A stretch of 64,000 nucleotides of DNA from Parvularcula mediterranea (lineage in GTDB: Bacteria; Pseudomonadota; Alphaproteobacteria; Caulobacterales; Parvularculaceae), in NCBI RefSeq assembly GCF_013085255.1, contig NZ_JABFCX010000002.1:1292501-1356500 (forward strand), written 5' to 3'. Positions 9,104 through 17,964 of the stretch are shown here, piece after piece. The notes beneath the pieces were generated by a model. The model saw only the letters and a program-made list of their open reading frames with translations, ran no database searches and was not told where the DNA came from. The translations under genes were made by a program, and so were the position numbers. How positions within the stretch are numbered: position 1 is the stretch's first letter; the number at the start of each line of letters is the position of its first letter.

Positions 9104-10224
9104 TAGAAGTATCCCTCTTGTTTCTTCTTCTCCATCGACGCGGACTGGTCATGGTCGATGACCCGGCCCTGGCGCTCGGAGCTGCGGGAGAGAAGCATTT
9201 CCTCGATGATCTTCGGAAGGGTGTCTGCGGAGGATTCAACAGCACCGGTCAGCGGGTAGCAGCCGAGAGTCCGGAAGCGGACCATCTTCTCCATCGGCTT
9301 CTCGCCAGGGTGGAGCGGCATACGGTCATCGTCGACCATGATCAGTGTACCGTCACGCTCAACGACCGGGCGGACGCCTGCGAAGTAGAGCGGCACCATA
9401 TCGATGTTCTCGCGGGCGATGTACTGCCACACATCAAGCTCGGTCCAGTTCGAGATCGGGAAGACCCGGGTCGATTCACCCGGCGCGGTGCGGGTGTTGT
9501 AGATGTTCCAGAGCTCAGGGCGCTGGTTCTTCGGATCCCAGCGGTGGTCAGCCGTCCGGAAGCTGAAGATCCGCTCTTTCGCGCGGGACTTCTCCTCGTC
9601 ACGGCGTGCGCCGCCAAAGGCTGCGTCGAACTTGTAGTGCGACAGCGCCTGCTTGAGGGCCTGGGTCTTCATGATGTCCGTGTGGACAGCCGAACCATGC
9701 GTGAACGGATTGACGCCTTGCTTGATACCGTCCTCATTCTTCCAGACGCGCAGCTCGACACCGAGGCGCTCGGGTAGCGCATCGCGGAACTCGATCATCT
9801 GGCGGAACTTGTAGGTCGTGTCGACGTGCAGGAGCGGGAAGGGAGGCTTGGAAGGATAGAAGGCCTTCAGCGCCAGGTGCAGCATGACCGCACTGTCCTT
9901 GCCGATCGAGTAGAGCATGACCGGGTTCTCAACCTCGGCCACGACCTCGCGCATGATGTGGATGGCCTCGGCCTCGAGCCTGTCGAGGTGGGTCATCGTT
10001 TCCGGCGAGAGGAGCCCCTCGGCGCGCGGCGTTCCGGCAACTTCGAGAGCGTCGAGCCGCTCGGTTGCCTGCTGTAGGGTTTTTTCGGTCATTCCGCCCC
10101 CATTTTTGATGCGGGCAAGCCCCTTTCCGTCGTTCAGGAGCTTGCGGGAGATGGTGGTGAGAGAAAGGCCCGAGGTCTCGCTCAGCCTTTCGGCGCGTTT
10201 GAGAAGGGTCTCGGCAGTGGTCAT
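9103..10224 (-). CDS. cysD: Sulfate adenylyltransferase subunit 2 with an unusual N-terminal extension
   Basis: The catalytic ATP-sulfurylase subunit, a PP-loop (adenine nucleotide alpha hydrolase) fold with [15 protein letters not shown] near residue 105 and the conserved [19 protein letters not shown] and [19 protein letters not shown] segments. Canonical CysD is about 300 residues and starts near [15 protein letters not shown], which here is residue 77. The first 70 residues are extra and contain a helix-turn-helix-like stretch, [16 protein letters not shown] then [16 protein letters not shown]. The extended start at 10224 is supported by CTGGAGG 7 bases upstream, whereas the ATG at residue 77 has no convincing site. 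An internal ATG at residue 45 is preceded by GGGGGCGGA and could give a shorter form. Confidence 0.95.
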   Translation of the reverse strand: MTTAETLLKRAERLSETSGLSLTTISRKLLNDGKGLARIKNGGGMTEKTLQQATERLDALEVAGTPRAEGLLSPETMTHLDRLEAEAIHIMREVVAEVENPVMLYSIGKDSAVMLHLALKAFYPSKPPFPLLHVDTTYKFRQMIEFRDALPERLGVELRVWKNEDGIKQGVNPFTHGSAVHTDIMKTQALKQALSHYKFDAAFGGARRDEEKSRAKERIFSFRTADHRWDPKNQRPELWNIYNTRTAPGESTRVFPISNWTELDVWQYIARENIDMVPLYFAGVRPVVERDGTLIMVDDDRMPLHPGEKPMEKMVRFRTLGCYPLTGAVESSADTLPKIIEEMLLSRSSERQGRVIDHDQSASMEKKKQEGYF

Positions 10225-10255
10225 TGTGGGCCTCCAGAGCCCTTATTCAGGTCAG

Positions 10256-10299
10256 ATCGTGGGAAAATCAAGAGCAGGAAGCATGCCAATCGTGGGAAA
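10256..10299. repeat. Direct repeat ATCGTGGGAAA upstream of cysD, possible operator
   Basis: The 11-mer ATCGTGGGAAA occurs at 10256-10266 and again at 10289-10299, 33 bases apart, about three helical turns. Both copies lie within 80 bases upstream of the cysD start, in the divergent gap shared with the gene at 10364. The arrangement suggests a protein-binding site, but no binding protein is known from this sequence. Confidence 0.45.
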
Positions 10300-10363
10300 G
10301 CGTCCCATTCCCTTGAATTCCCTCGCTCCGGGCTACTTCAATTCCCTGTGGAAAGGATGAATC

Positions 10364-10888
10364 ATGCGCTTCGAAGCCGCCTCCTTAGATACGTCGTCCC
10401 GAATTTTGACGCCTCTGACGGTGCTGATCGCGCTGTTCCTGCTGGTCTTTCCCACGTTTGTGGGAGGCTCAGGGGATCTGCCTGAGCGGGTGACGCAAGC
10501 TTTGGGCCTCGTGATCCTTCTCATCTCCCTTGCCGCGTGGGGCGCGATCCCCAAGGCGTTCGAGGTGGGAGAGGAAGGGCTTCTGCTCGAGACACCGCTT
10601 GGCGGCTCGCGCCTGGCGTGGGACGGGATCGTCTCGGCGCGCACGATCGAGCGGCGGGAGCTGCCGCTGATCCGGGTGATGGGCAGCGGCGGGGTGTTCG
10701 GCCATTGGGGCCTCTTCCGAGCGGCAGGGCAGATCGTCATGGTCCGCGCCACCCGGCGGCACCCGGCCGTGCTGATCGAGCGCCAATCCGGCCGTCCGCT
10801 GCTGGTCTCGCCAAAGGACGCTGAAGGCCTCGCCGCCGCGATCACTGCGAAGGCAGGCCGCGCCTCTTCAGTGGAAGTCCCGGCTTGA
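10364..10888 (+). CDS. Two-TM membrane protein with a PH-like C-terminal domain
   Basis: 174 residues. Two transmembrane helices (about 17-33 and 46-62) are followed by a soluble part rich in beta strands, starting FEVGEEGLLLETPLGGSRLAWDGIVSA. That pattern, two helices followed by a strand-rich half with a tryptophan-containing turn, resembles small bacterial PH-domain membrane proteins, but I cannot name a family with confidence. An AAGGATG site precedes the ATG. It is divergent from cysD, and its last 21 bases overlap the 3' end of dnaE2 on the other strand. Confidence 0.7.
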   Translation: MRFEAASLDTSSRILTPLTVLIALFLLVFPTFVGGSGDLPERVTQALGLVILLISLAAWGAIPKAFEVGEEGLLLETPLGGSRLAWDGIVSARTIERRELPLIRVMGSGGVFGHWGLFRAAGQIVMVRATRRHPAVLIERQSGRPLLVSPKDAEGLAAAITAKAGRASSVEVPA

Positions 10889-13800
10889 GAAGAGCCGCTT
10901 CGCCTGCTCCCTCGGGTGGGCCACCGTGGGACGGGGCGGCAGGGGCTTGGCCTGGGTCCTTGGCGGCTGCTTGACGTTATTCGGTCCCGGGCGCTTGGCC
11001 TCGTCGGCGCTCTCCCACGTGGGATCGATGCTCGCGCCATAGGCATCGGCATCGCCGAGGGTCTCGAGAAGATGGGAGCAGTCCTCGATCCTGTTCGCGA
11101 TGACGTGGGTTACGATCCCCTCGCGCTGGACCTCGCCATGGATCTTGAGGAGGCGTCCGGTCATCACCTCGCGCCGGTGCTTCTCAAACGTCTTGGGCCA
11201 GACGATCACGTTGAGGCTGCCGGTTTCGTCTTCCAAGGTCAGGAAGATGACGCCGCTCGCCGTGCCGGGCCTCTGCCGTGTGGTGACAAGGCCAGCGACC
11301 ATAGCCCGGGTGCGGTTCGGCGTATCGCGCTGGAGCTTCGCGCGCAAGCGCCGTTGCCCGCCAAGGGGCGCGGCGAGAAGCGCTGCGGGGTGCTCACGCA
11401 GGGTGAGGCGTGTGCTGACATAATCCTCGAAGACCTCTTCGCTCTTCGTCGGCGCGGGCAGGGGTGCCTTCTCCATCCGCTCCTCAGCTTCAAGGCGGGC
11501 AAGGAGCGGCGGGGCTTCGCCCTTGATGGCCTGCGCCTGCCAGAGGGCCTGGCGCCGGTCGAGGCCGAAGGGCGCAAACGCATCGGCCTCGGCCAGCCGG
11601 GTGAGGGCCGCAGGCGCAACGCCCGTCCGTGTCCAGAGCTCTTTGATGGAGGTGAACCCCGCTCCCCGCGCCGCCGTGATGGCGTAGGCGTCGGCCTCCT
11701 TGAAACCCTTGAGCTGACGAAAGCCCAGACGCAGCGCGAGCCGTCCGTGCCCGTCAGGTTCCAGCGCATGGTCCCAAGTGCTCTTCTGGATATCGAGGGG
11801 CAGGACGATGACCCCGTGCCGCTTGGCATCGGCGACGATCTGCGCAGGCGCGTAAAAGCCCATGGGCTGGCTGTTGAGAAGGGCGCAGGCAAAGATCTCA
11901 GGATGGTGCCGCTTCAGCCACGCCGAAGCATAGACGAGGAGCGCGAAGCTCGCCGAATGGCTCTCGGGAAATCCGTAGCCTGAGAAGCCTTCCAGCATCT
12001 CGAAACACTTGACCGCATAGTCATGGTCATAGCCCCGCTCCACCGCGCCAGAGATAAACCGCTCACGGAACTTCGACACATCGCCAGCCCCTCGGAAAGT
12101 GCCGACCGAGCGGCGCAGCTGGTCAGCCTCGGACGGTGTGAAGCCAGCGGCCACAACGGCGATCTGCATCACCTGCTCCTGAAAGAGCGGGACACCGAGG
12201 GTACGTTTGAGGACAGCCTCGAGTTCCTTGGAAGGGTAGGACACCTGCTCCTCGCCCCGGCGGCGCTTGAGGTAGGGGTGGACCATGTCTCCCTGAATAG
12301 GACCTGGGCGGACGATCGCCACCTCAACGATGAGGTCATGGAACTCCCGTGGCCGCATCCTCGGCAGGAAGTTCATCTGTGCACGGCTCTCCACCTGAAA
12401 AAGGCCGATCGTGTCCCCTTCGCAGAGCATGTCATAGACCTTAGGGTCCTCAGGCGGCAGGGTCGCGAGCTCGTAATGCTCGTCCTTCCAGTCGGCGAGG
12501 AGCTGGAAGCTCTTGGCGATACAGGTCAGCATACCGAGCGCGAGGACATCGACCTTCAGTATGCCGAGGGCATCGATATCGTCCTTGTCCCACTCGATGA
12601 CCGTGCGGTCTTCCATGGCCGCGTTCTCGATTGGGCAGAGCTCATCAAGGCGACCCTTTGTGATGACGAAACCGCCCACATGCTGGGAAAGGTGCCGGGG
12701 GAATCCTACAAGCTCGGTGACGAGGAAGCCCAAGAGCTTGATCCGCTTGTCTGTCCGGTCGAGACCTGCAGCGTCGATCCTTTCGTCAGCAATGCCCGTT
12801 TCCGACCAGCCCCAGATCTGGGAGCTGAGGGCATTGATCGCATCGGCAGAGAGCCCGAGCGCCTTGCCCACCTCCCGAATGGCCGCACGCAGACGAAAAT
12901 GGATCACCGTCGCGCAGAGCCCAGCTCTGTGACGGCCATACTTCTTGTAGATGTGCTGGATCACCTCTTCGCGCCGCTCATGCTCGAAGTCGACGTCGAT
13001 GTCCGGCGGCTCGTTTCGCGCCTCGGAGACGAAGCGCTCGAAGACCATCGTGATCAGCTCCGGGCTGACCGAGGTGACACCGAGGGCATAACAGACCACC
13101 GAGTTCGCCGCCGAGCCGCGCCCCTGGCAGAGAATGTCCTGGGACCGCGCATAGCGCACCACGTCCTGCACCGTCAGGAAGTAGCGGGCGTAATCCATCT
13201 GGCGGATGAGGCCGAGCTCCTTCTCGACCATGGCCTGCACCTTGAGGGGCACGCCGTCGGGGTAGCGCGTCTTGAGGCCCTCTTCCGTCAGGGTACGGAG
13301 GCGTTCATTGGGATCCTGCCCCTCGCTCACCTCCTCTGGATATTCATAGCGCAATTCATCCAAGGAGAAGGTGCAGGCGCTTACGATCTCGCTCGTCCGG
13401 GTAAGGGCTTCGGGGTAATCTGTATACAGACGCCGCATTTCGAAGGGGGTCTTGAGGCGCCGTTCGGCATTGGGCAGGGCCTTGAGGCCGAGTTTGTCGA
13501 TGCTCGTCTTCTCGCGAATGCAGGAGAGGATGTCGGCCAGCGCCCGCCGCTTGGCCCTATGCATCAGGACATTGCCCGTCGCGACGAGGGAGAGGCCCAA
13601 CTCCTCCGCCAGCTGACGGATATGGTCGAACCGCCTGACATCCTCGCCGTCATAGAGAGGCGCCAGCCCCAAGAAGATATCCTCTCCGAAGCGCTTCTTC
13701 CACCGGATAAGCGCTTCGAGATCCAGGCGTGAATTGCTGTCGGCGATCAGGACCGAACCTTTGCCGAAGCCATGCTTCTCCAAGTCGCCTGGGAAGATCT

Positions 13801-14110
13801 CGCACTGCCCCTTCACCGTCCTCCTCTTGCCAAGGGTCAGGAGGCGGCAAAGCCGTCCGTAGGCGGGGCGATCCTTGGGGTAGGCGATGACCTCCATGCC
13901 GCAGGAGAAGGCGAGGCGCACGCCGGGGAGGAAGCGGATGCCCACTTCCTTGGCCGCCACATGGGCGCGCACGAGACCTGCAAACGTGTTCCTGTCCGCG
14001 ATGCCGATCGCTTCGAGGCCGCGTTCCTTCGCCCATATCGCGTATTCCTCAGGGTGCGATGCGCCCGTCAGGAAGGTGAAGTTGGAGGTGATGGAGAGCT
14101 CTGCATACAT
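10868..14110 (-). CDS. dnaE2: Error-prone DNA polymerase III alpha subunit (ImuC/DnaE2)
   Basis: The catalytic polymerase of the SOS mutasome, carrying out mutagenic translesion synthesis with ImuA and ImuB. At 1080 residues it has the typical DnaE2 length, shorter than replicative DnaE. An N-terminal PHP domain (from MYAELSITSNFTFLTGASHPEE) precedes the C-family polymerase core, with PDIDVDFEHERREEVIQHIY containing catalytic acidic residues near 375, and a C-terminal helix-hairpin-helix and OB region (GVIFLTLEDETGSLNVIVWP). It begins 6 bases after the imuB stop, as the last gene of a three-gene SOS operon. Confidence 0.97.
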   Translation of the reverse strand: MYAELSITSNFTFLTGASHPEEYAIWAKERGLEAIGIADRNTFAGLVRAHVAAKEVGIRFLPGVRLAFSCGMEVIAYPKDRPAYGRLCRLLTLGKRRTVKGQCEIFPGDLEKHGFGKGSVLIADSNSRLDLEALIRWKKRFGEDIFLGLAPLYDGEDVRRFDHIRQLAEELGLSLVATGNVLMHRAKRRALADILSCIREKTSIDKLGLKALPNAERRLKTPFEMRRLYTDYPEALTRTSEIVSACTFSLDELRYEYPEEVSEGQDPNERLRTLTEEGLKTRYPDGVPLKVQAMVEKELGLIRQMDYARYFLTVQDVVRYARSQDILCQGRGSAANSVVCYALGVTSVSPELITMVFERFVSEARNEPPDIDVDFEHERREEVIQHIYKKYGRHRAGLCATVIHFRLRAAIREVGKALGLSADAINALSSQIWGWSETGIADERIDAAGLDRTDKRIKLLGFLVTELVGFPRHLSQHVGGFVITKGRLDELCPIENAAMEDRTVIEWDKDDIDALGILKVDVLALGMLTCIAKSFQLLADWKDEHYELATLPPEDPKVYDMLCEGDTIGLFQVESRAQMNFLPRMRPREFHDLIVEVAIVRPGPIQGDMVHPYLKRRRGEEQVSYPSKELEAVLKRTLGVPLFQEQVMQIAVVAAGFTPSEADQLRRSVGTFRGAGDVSKFRERFISGAVERGYDHDYAVKCFEMLEGFSGYGFPESHSASFALLVYASAWLKRHHPEIFACALLNSQPMGFYAPAQIVADAKRHGVIVLPLDIQKSTWDHALEPDGHGRLALRLGFRQLKGFKEADAYAITAARGAGFTSIKELWTRTGVAPAALTRLAEADAFAPFGLDRRQALWQAQAIKGEAPPLLARLEAEERMEKAPLPAPTKSEEVFEDYVSTRLTLREHPAALLAAPLGGQRRLRAKLQRDTPNRTRAMVAGLVTTRQRPGTASGVIFLTLEDETGSLNVIVWPKTFEKHRREVMTGRLLKIHGEVQREGIVTHVIANRIEDCSHLLETLGDADAYGASIDPTWESADEAKRPGPNNVKQPPRTQAKPLPPRPTVAHPREQAKRLFSSRDFH

Positions 14111-14116
14111 AGGCGA

Positions 14117-15625
14117 TCAAGGCATCTCTCCGTAGACAGACCAGTGCCTCTCCGACCCCGGCGCAGGATCAGCGCCCAGCCACAGGCGCTCACCGCTCTC
14201 GGTCTCGATCCGCCAATAGTCCCGGGCTTCGAGGCGTGCAGGGTCATCCTGCCACCATTCAGGCAGCACCCGCCGCGGCCCCTCGGAACGCTTGAGGCCA
14301 TATGTCTTCCCCCGCCAGCGGAAGCGCTCAGGCGGCCGCCCCGGGCCGAGCGGCTCCACAGGCTGGCCACGGAAAAGCCGCAAGGGTCCCGGCGCTTCAG
14401 GCTTCGGCCATGCGGGCGGCTTCGGCCCTGAGACCGCAGGCACGCGGGCTTCGTTGAAGCCCGGCATATGGCTCTCGGCAGGCAGGGGCCTCGTGATCCG
14501 GTCAAAGCCGAGACGGTTGCCCAGCATACCGATCAAATCCTCGATGCTCCCTTTGCTCGTCATTTCTCCGATAGCGGATTGTTTGACTTCCAGCGGTGCA
14601 TGGGCCCTGACGATCAGGCGCATCACGTCGATGCCGAAGCCTGCGTCGAGCCTGTCGAGGATCGGCGTCCATTGCCGCATCATCGCCGCGACATCGACCG
14701 AAGGCCGCGCCATGCCGATGGAGGTGATTTCGGAGGAATTGTCCGCTCTCTGAATGATGAGTTCGAGCGCCGTGACGCCGTGGCCATCCTCTTCGAGCTT
14801 TTCCGCGACAGCGGTGACGAGGCGTTTGAGGCCCTCCATCACATCATCCGTCAGGCCGATAGGCTCGGGAAAGCTGAGGCGCGCGGAGTAGCGCTTCTTC
14901 ACCGCCGTCGGCGCAACGGGGGTGGCGCTCCGCCCGAAGGCTTCTTCCAACCGGCGGCTCAGCCCTGCGCCGAACCGCTTGGTGAGCTCGGACGCAGGAA
15001 GCCGCGCGACATCGCCGAGGGTCTTGAGCCCCAGCCTTCTCAGCGCCTGCGCGTCGGCCCCGAGGGCTGCGACGGGCAGTGAACGGATCATCTGGAGAGC
15101 CTTGCCCGGCGGGCTGATCTCCACCGTCTTGCCGCCGAACCGGGCGAGGGCACGCGCTGCGCCCTTGGTATCGGCCAGCGCGGCGCGGGTCTCGAAGCCG
15201 AGATCCTCCGCTTCGGCCCTCAGCTTCTCCACCATCGCCTCCTCGCCGCCGAAGAGATGGGCGCAGCCGGAGATGTCGAGGACCAGCGCATCCGGCGCCT
15301 CCACCGCGATGAAGGGCGCATAGCGGTGGGCCCAGCGGTGAAGGGCTGCGAGCAGCCGCTCCTCCCGCGCCTCGTCCCGCACACGGCTCAGGAGCCCCGG
15401 CACCGCCGCCCTCGCATCGGCGAGGGGCATCCCTGCGAAAAGGCCAGCCGCCTCCGCCGCGCGGTTCAGGACCTGGAGCCTCAGCGCATTCTTCGCCTCG
15501 GCCACCACGGCAAAGGGCTCAGCCGGATCAAGGCCGTCACGGCGCGCCGCCTGGTCCGCCGCCAGACGCAGGAACCACAGATAAAGAGCGCGTTTTCCAA
15601 CGCCACGAGACATCCCAGGACCCAT
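14117..15625 (-). CDS. imuB: ImuB, inactive Y-family polymerase-like mutasome hub
   Basis: A Y-family-like protein that links DnaE2 and ImuA to the sliding clamp; the family lacks the catalytic carboxylates and acts as an adaptor. Recognisable segments are ALYLWFLRLAADQ at the start, LFAGMPLADARAAVPGL, and ALVLDISGCAHLFGGEEAM, where active enzymes carry the catalytic acids. The frame is open upstream to 15736, but I place the start at the ATG at 15625 because AAGGA lies 5 bases upstream and the extra 37 residues are low-complexity Arg-rich sequence overlapping imuA. This gives 502 residues and an 89-base overlap with imuA. Confidence 0.93.
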   Translation of the reverse strand: MGPGMSRGVGKRALYLWFLRLAADQAARRDGLDPAEPFAVVAEAKNALRLQVLNRAAEAAGLFAGMPLADARAAVPGLLSRVRDEAREERLLAALHRWAHRYAPFIAVEAPDALVLDISGCAHLFGGEEAMVEKLRAEAEDLGFETRAALADTKGAARALARFGGKTVEISPPGKALQMIRSLPVAALGADAQALRRLGLKTLGDVARLPASELTKRFGAGLSRRLEEAFGRSATPVAPTAVKKRYSARLSFPEPIGLTDDVMEGLKRLVTAVAEKLEEDGHGVTALELIIQRADNSSEITSIGMARPSVDVAAMMRQWTPILDRLDAGFGIDVMRLIVRAHAPLEVKQSAIGEMTSKGSIEDLIGMLGNRLGFDRITRPLPAESHMPGFNEARVPAVSGPKPPAWPKPEAPGPLRLFRGQPVEPLGPGRPPERFRWRGKTYGLKRSEGPRRVLPEWWQDDPARLEARDYWRIETESGERLWLGADPAPGSERHWSVYGEMP

Positions 15626-16154
15626 TTGTTCCTTCTTTGTTCTTATTAAGAGCCCACTGCCAGCGAGTCGAGTCGAGATCCGGTGAGGGGCGCGGATGAC
15701 ACACCCAGCGGGTCGTCGACGCCGTCGGCCGCTCATGCTCAGGACACAGGATGAGCCCCAGGCTGCCCCCTGCCTCCGCCGCCAGCTGCAGGCGCCTGCT
15801 CTCGGTCAGGCTCGGCGGCCTTGGCAGTTCGAGAAGGACGCTCGCCACGCTCCCTGACCTGAGGCTCGTCTCCGCCGCCCACAGGACATCGCGCGCATCA
15901 TGGACATGCACGAAGAAAAGCTGCCGCGGATCGAGAAACGCTGCCAGCCCGTGGGTGTGCGGCTCCCCCGTCCCAAACCGCAGGACCCAGACCGCACGCT
16001 CCCCCGCCGCCGCGACGGTGAGCGCGAGAAAGCTCAGGGCCCCCGGCCCGGTCACCTCGTGAAGGCGGCCAAAGCTGAGGCCCGGCAGGCCGCGCGCGAG
16101 CTGCGCCTTGCCGCGGGGATGCGAACTCAAGGACTCCATGGCCAAGGATTCCAC
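15537..16154 (-). CDS. imuA: ImuA, SOS mutasome accessory protein
   Basis: A RecA-like accessory protein needed for ImuB-DnaE2 mutagenesis. 205 residues with the family hallmarks LHEVTGPGALSFLAL, WVLRFGTGEPHTHGLAAF and the C-terminal TRWQWALNKNKEG. No classical Walker A is present, as is usual in the family. The start is a GTG at 16154 with GAAGG upstream; an ATG five codons in is the alternative. The last 20 or so residues (from RWKTRSLSVV) lie past the usual end of the family and overlap the imuB start. A LexA box sits 25 bases upstream of the start. Confidence 0.88.
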   Translation of the reverse strand: MESLAMESLSSHPRGKAQLARGLPGLSFGRLHEVTGPGALSFLALTVAAAGERAVWVLRFGTGEPHTHGLAAFLDPRQLFFVHVHDARDVLWAAETSLRSGSVASVLLELPRPPSLTESRRLQLAAEAGGSLGLILCPEHERPTASTTRWVCHPRPSPDLDSTRWQWALNKNKEGTNGSWDVSWRWKTRSLSVVPASGGGPGGAP

Positions 16155-16178
16155 GGCGACCTTCGAGAGTCAAAAGAT

Positions 16179-16193
16179 GTTCCTAAATTGTTC
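16179..16193. promoter_or_regulatory. LexA (SOS) box of alphaproteobacterial type
   Basis: GTTCCTAAATTGTTC is an exact GTTC-N7-GTTC direct repeat, the LexA consensus of alphaproteobacteria. It lies 25 bases upstream of imuA, where it should repress the imuA-imuB-dnaE2 operon. The divergent gene at 16257 starts 63 bases away on the other side and could share the control. Confidence 0.88.
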
Positions 16194-16256
16194 TACACAA
16201 GACCCGTGGGCGAACGGCGCGGATGGGGCTAGCCTCACTCCCGTGAAGGAGGCTCC

Positions 16257-17003
16257 ATGACATTCCTCGAAAGACGCGCGGCGCGCCGCGACTGGCTGAT
16301 GCTGTTCTTCGAGCTCATTCTTCTGGTGCTCGGTGTCTATGCCGGTATCGCCCTTGGCAACTGGAACGAGAACCGCCGCGAAGATCGGCGTGCTGAGCAA
16401 TTTGTCGAGAGGCTTCAGGGCGAATTTCTCGGCCTGTCTGCGCAGGCATCGGTGATTGCCGACGGCAACGACCGCAAGCTCTTAAGGACGGCGGAGTTGA
16501 TCGAGGTTTTCGAAGGCCGTCGGGAGATGACTCAAGAGTACGCGATTGAGGTGTTCACGGACATTTATGCCACAAGCTTCCCGGTTTTCCCCTCGGGCAT
16601 CTACGAAGAGATGACTGCGACGGGCAATCTCAGCCTCCTCGAAGATGGCGATCTGCTGACCGCGCTGGTCGGCTATGACCAGGTGTCCAACGCGGTAATG
16701 TCTGTCTTCTCGACCCTCTCGGACCAGGCCAACGAGCCCTCCAACGTCATCGCCCAATACATCGAGTTCGACATGACCATCACCGATGATGTCCCTGCAC
16801 GGACAATCAGCCGGGTGAGGCTTGATGAGATGATCGGCAATGACGAGGTCATCGGCGCAATGAACCAGGTCTACAATTACTTCTTCTCCCTCCAGTCCGG
16901 CAGCAGGGCGCAGGCCGACCTCGCGGCCTCCGTGCTGGCGGCCATCGACGGCGAGGACGTAGGTGGAGACGAGCCTGAAGGCGAATTATCCGATGACGGA
17001 TGA
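16257..17003 (+). CDS. Single-pass membrane protein of unknown function (WNENRR type)
   Basis: 248 residues. One transmembrane helix at about 13-35 (LMLFFELILLVLGVYAGIALG) is followed directly by NWNENRREDRRAEQFVERL, the signature start of a widespread uncharacterised family (resembling DUF6090), and then a helical periplasmic domain to an acidic C terminus. AAGGAGG is 5 bases before the ATG, a strong ribosome-binding site. It is divergent from imuA across a LexA box, and its end overlaps the following thioesterase gene by 11 bases, suggesting co-transcription. No function can be assigned. Confidence 0.75.
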   Translation: MTFLERRAARRDWLMLFFELILLVLGVYAGIALGNWNENRREDRRAEQFVERLQGEFLGLSAQASVIADGNDRKLLRTAELIEVFEGRREMTQEYAIEVFTDIYATSFPVFPSGIYEEMTATGNLSLLEDGDLLTALVGYDQVSNAVMSVFSTLSDQANEPSNVIAQYIEFDMTITDDVPARTISRVRLDEMIGNDEVIGAMNQVYNYFFSLQSGSRAQADLAASVLAAIDGEDVGGDEPEGELSDDG

Positions 17004-17418
17004 CCTGACCTCCGCCGTTTCCCCGGCCGAAGCCGAAGCCTTCCTGCGCGCAAGCTTCGAAGGCGGCAAGCCGCCGAGAGTTCTGGAGATGGAGCGCGAC
17101 CGCGTGGTTCTCCGGCTCGATTGCGGACCGGGGCAGCTCAGGCCTGGAGGGTTCGTCTCGGGGCCAACCCAGATGGCGCTCGCAGACACGGCAGCCTATC
17201 TCGCGGTCTTCACGAGGCGGGGCATCGAGCCGATGGCCCTGACGTCGAACCTGTCGATCAACTTCCTCAGGCCCTGTCCCTCAAGCTGGCTCGAGGCAGA
17301 AGCCCGTGTGCTGAAGTTCGGCCGGTCGACCGTCGTGACGGAGGTCACGATGCGCGGCGAGGCGTCCGACAAGGCTGTTAGCCATGCGGTCGTGACCTAC
17401 GCAATGCCCGTAGGCTGA
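16993..17418 (+). CDS. PaaI-type hotdog-fold thioesterase
   Basis: Probably hydrolyses an acyl-CoA or aryl-CoA thioester. The 141 residues show the PaaI-like layout: GQLRPGGFVSGPTQMALADTAAYLAV, where the hotdog helix carries the usual HGG-like position altered to GGF and an Asp in ALAD, then TSNLSINFLRPCP and VLKFGRSTVVTEVTM. I chose the ATG at 16993 (MTDDLTSAV) over 16963 because the longer form duplicates the end of the previous gene in another frame. Overlap with the upstream membrane protein suggests translational coupling. The substrate is unknown. Confidence 0.82.
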   Translation: MTDDLTSAVSPAEAEAFLRASFEGGKPPRVLEMERDRVVLRLDCGPGQLRPGGFVSGPTQMALADTAAYLAVFTRRGIEPMALTSNLSINFLRPCPSSWLEAEARVLKFGRSTVVTEVTMRGEASDKAVSHAVVTYAMPVG

Positions 17419-17964
17419 TTACTCGTCGTCGCTAGGCGGCGTCGGGCCGGGCTTGATACGAAAGCCGAGCGGCCGCTGTTCAGGCAGCACGATCTCCGCG
17501 TTCTCTTCAGGCTCGTCGAGCTTCTTGAAGGTCAGCGCGGGCTCTGCGGGGACATAGTCCGTAATGCCGCGGGCAGGGCGAATGCGGAACAGGCTCTCGA
17601 CCTTGCCGTAGCGGCGCTGGACGATCGTCCTGTTCACGCCGTCCTGCTTGACGACATTGTACTCATTACCCTGATAGCACCACTGCTCCGTGGGCGGACC
17701 TTCGGGGATATAGAACTCGATATCGTTTTTGGACCAGAGGCAGAAACCATCCTCGCAGGTCCATTCGAGCTCGATAAAGGCCGTCTCCTTGCCCTCGTCA
17801 CCCTTCCAGAACAGCGCCCTATCACCGTCGAGGAACCCGAGCCGCAGCTCGGTCTCGATCGGGGCGTCGAGAAGTGCCTGATAGTCCTCAGCCTTCAAAG
17901 GCGCATCGTTGGGGCAGACCGCGTAGCCAAAGGCCTGCGCGGCGATGAGCAGTGGGCCGATCAT
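17419..17964 (-). CDS. Predicted exported protein, downstream partner of the motor pair
   Basis: 181 residues, no family recognised. A short hydrophobic start (MIGPLLIAAQAFGYA) looks like a signal peptide, and the mature part has four cysteines in CPND, TCEDGFCLW and WCYQGNEY, consistent with periplasmic disulfides. The C terminus is Pro/Glu-rich. Its ATG overlaps the stop of the OmpA-like gene (TGATG), so it is the third gene of the ExbB-OmpA-exported protein operon and may work with that complex in the periplasm. Its 3' end abuts the convergent thioesterase gene. Confidence 0.6.
   Translation of the reverse strand: MIGPLLIAAQAFGYAVCPNDAPLKAEDYQALLDAPIETELRLGFLDGDRALFWKGDEGKETAFIELEWTCEDGFCLWSKNDIEFYIPEGPPTEQWCYQGNEYNVVKQDGVNRTIVQRRYGKVESLFRIRPARGITDYVPAEPALTFKKLDEPEENAEIVLPEQRPLGFRIKPGPTPPSDDE

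Noticed and set aside
12023-13732. A 569-codon plus-strand frame opposite dnaE2
   Set aside because: Lies within the polymerase core on the other strand; no ribosome-binding site or motif.
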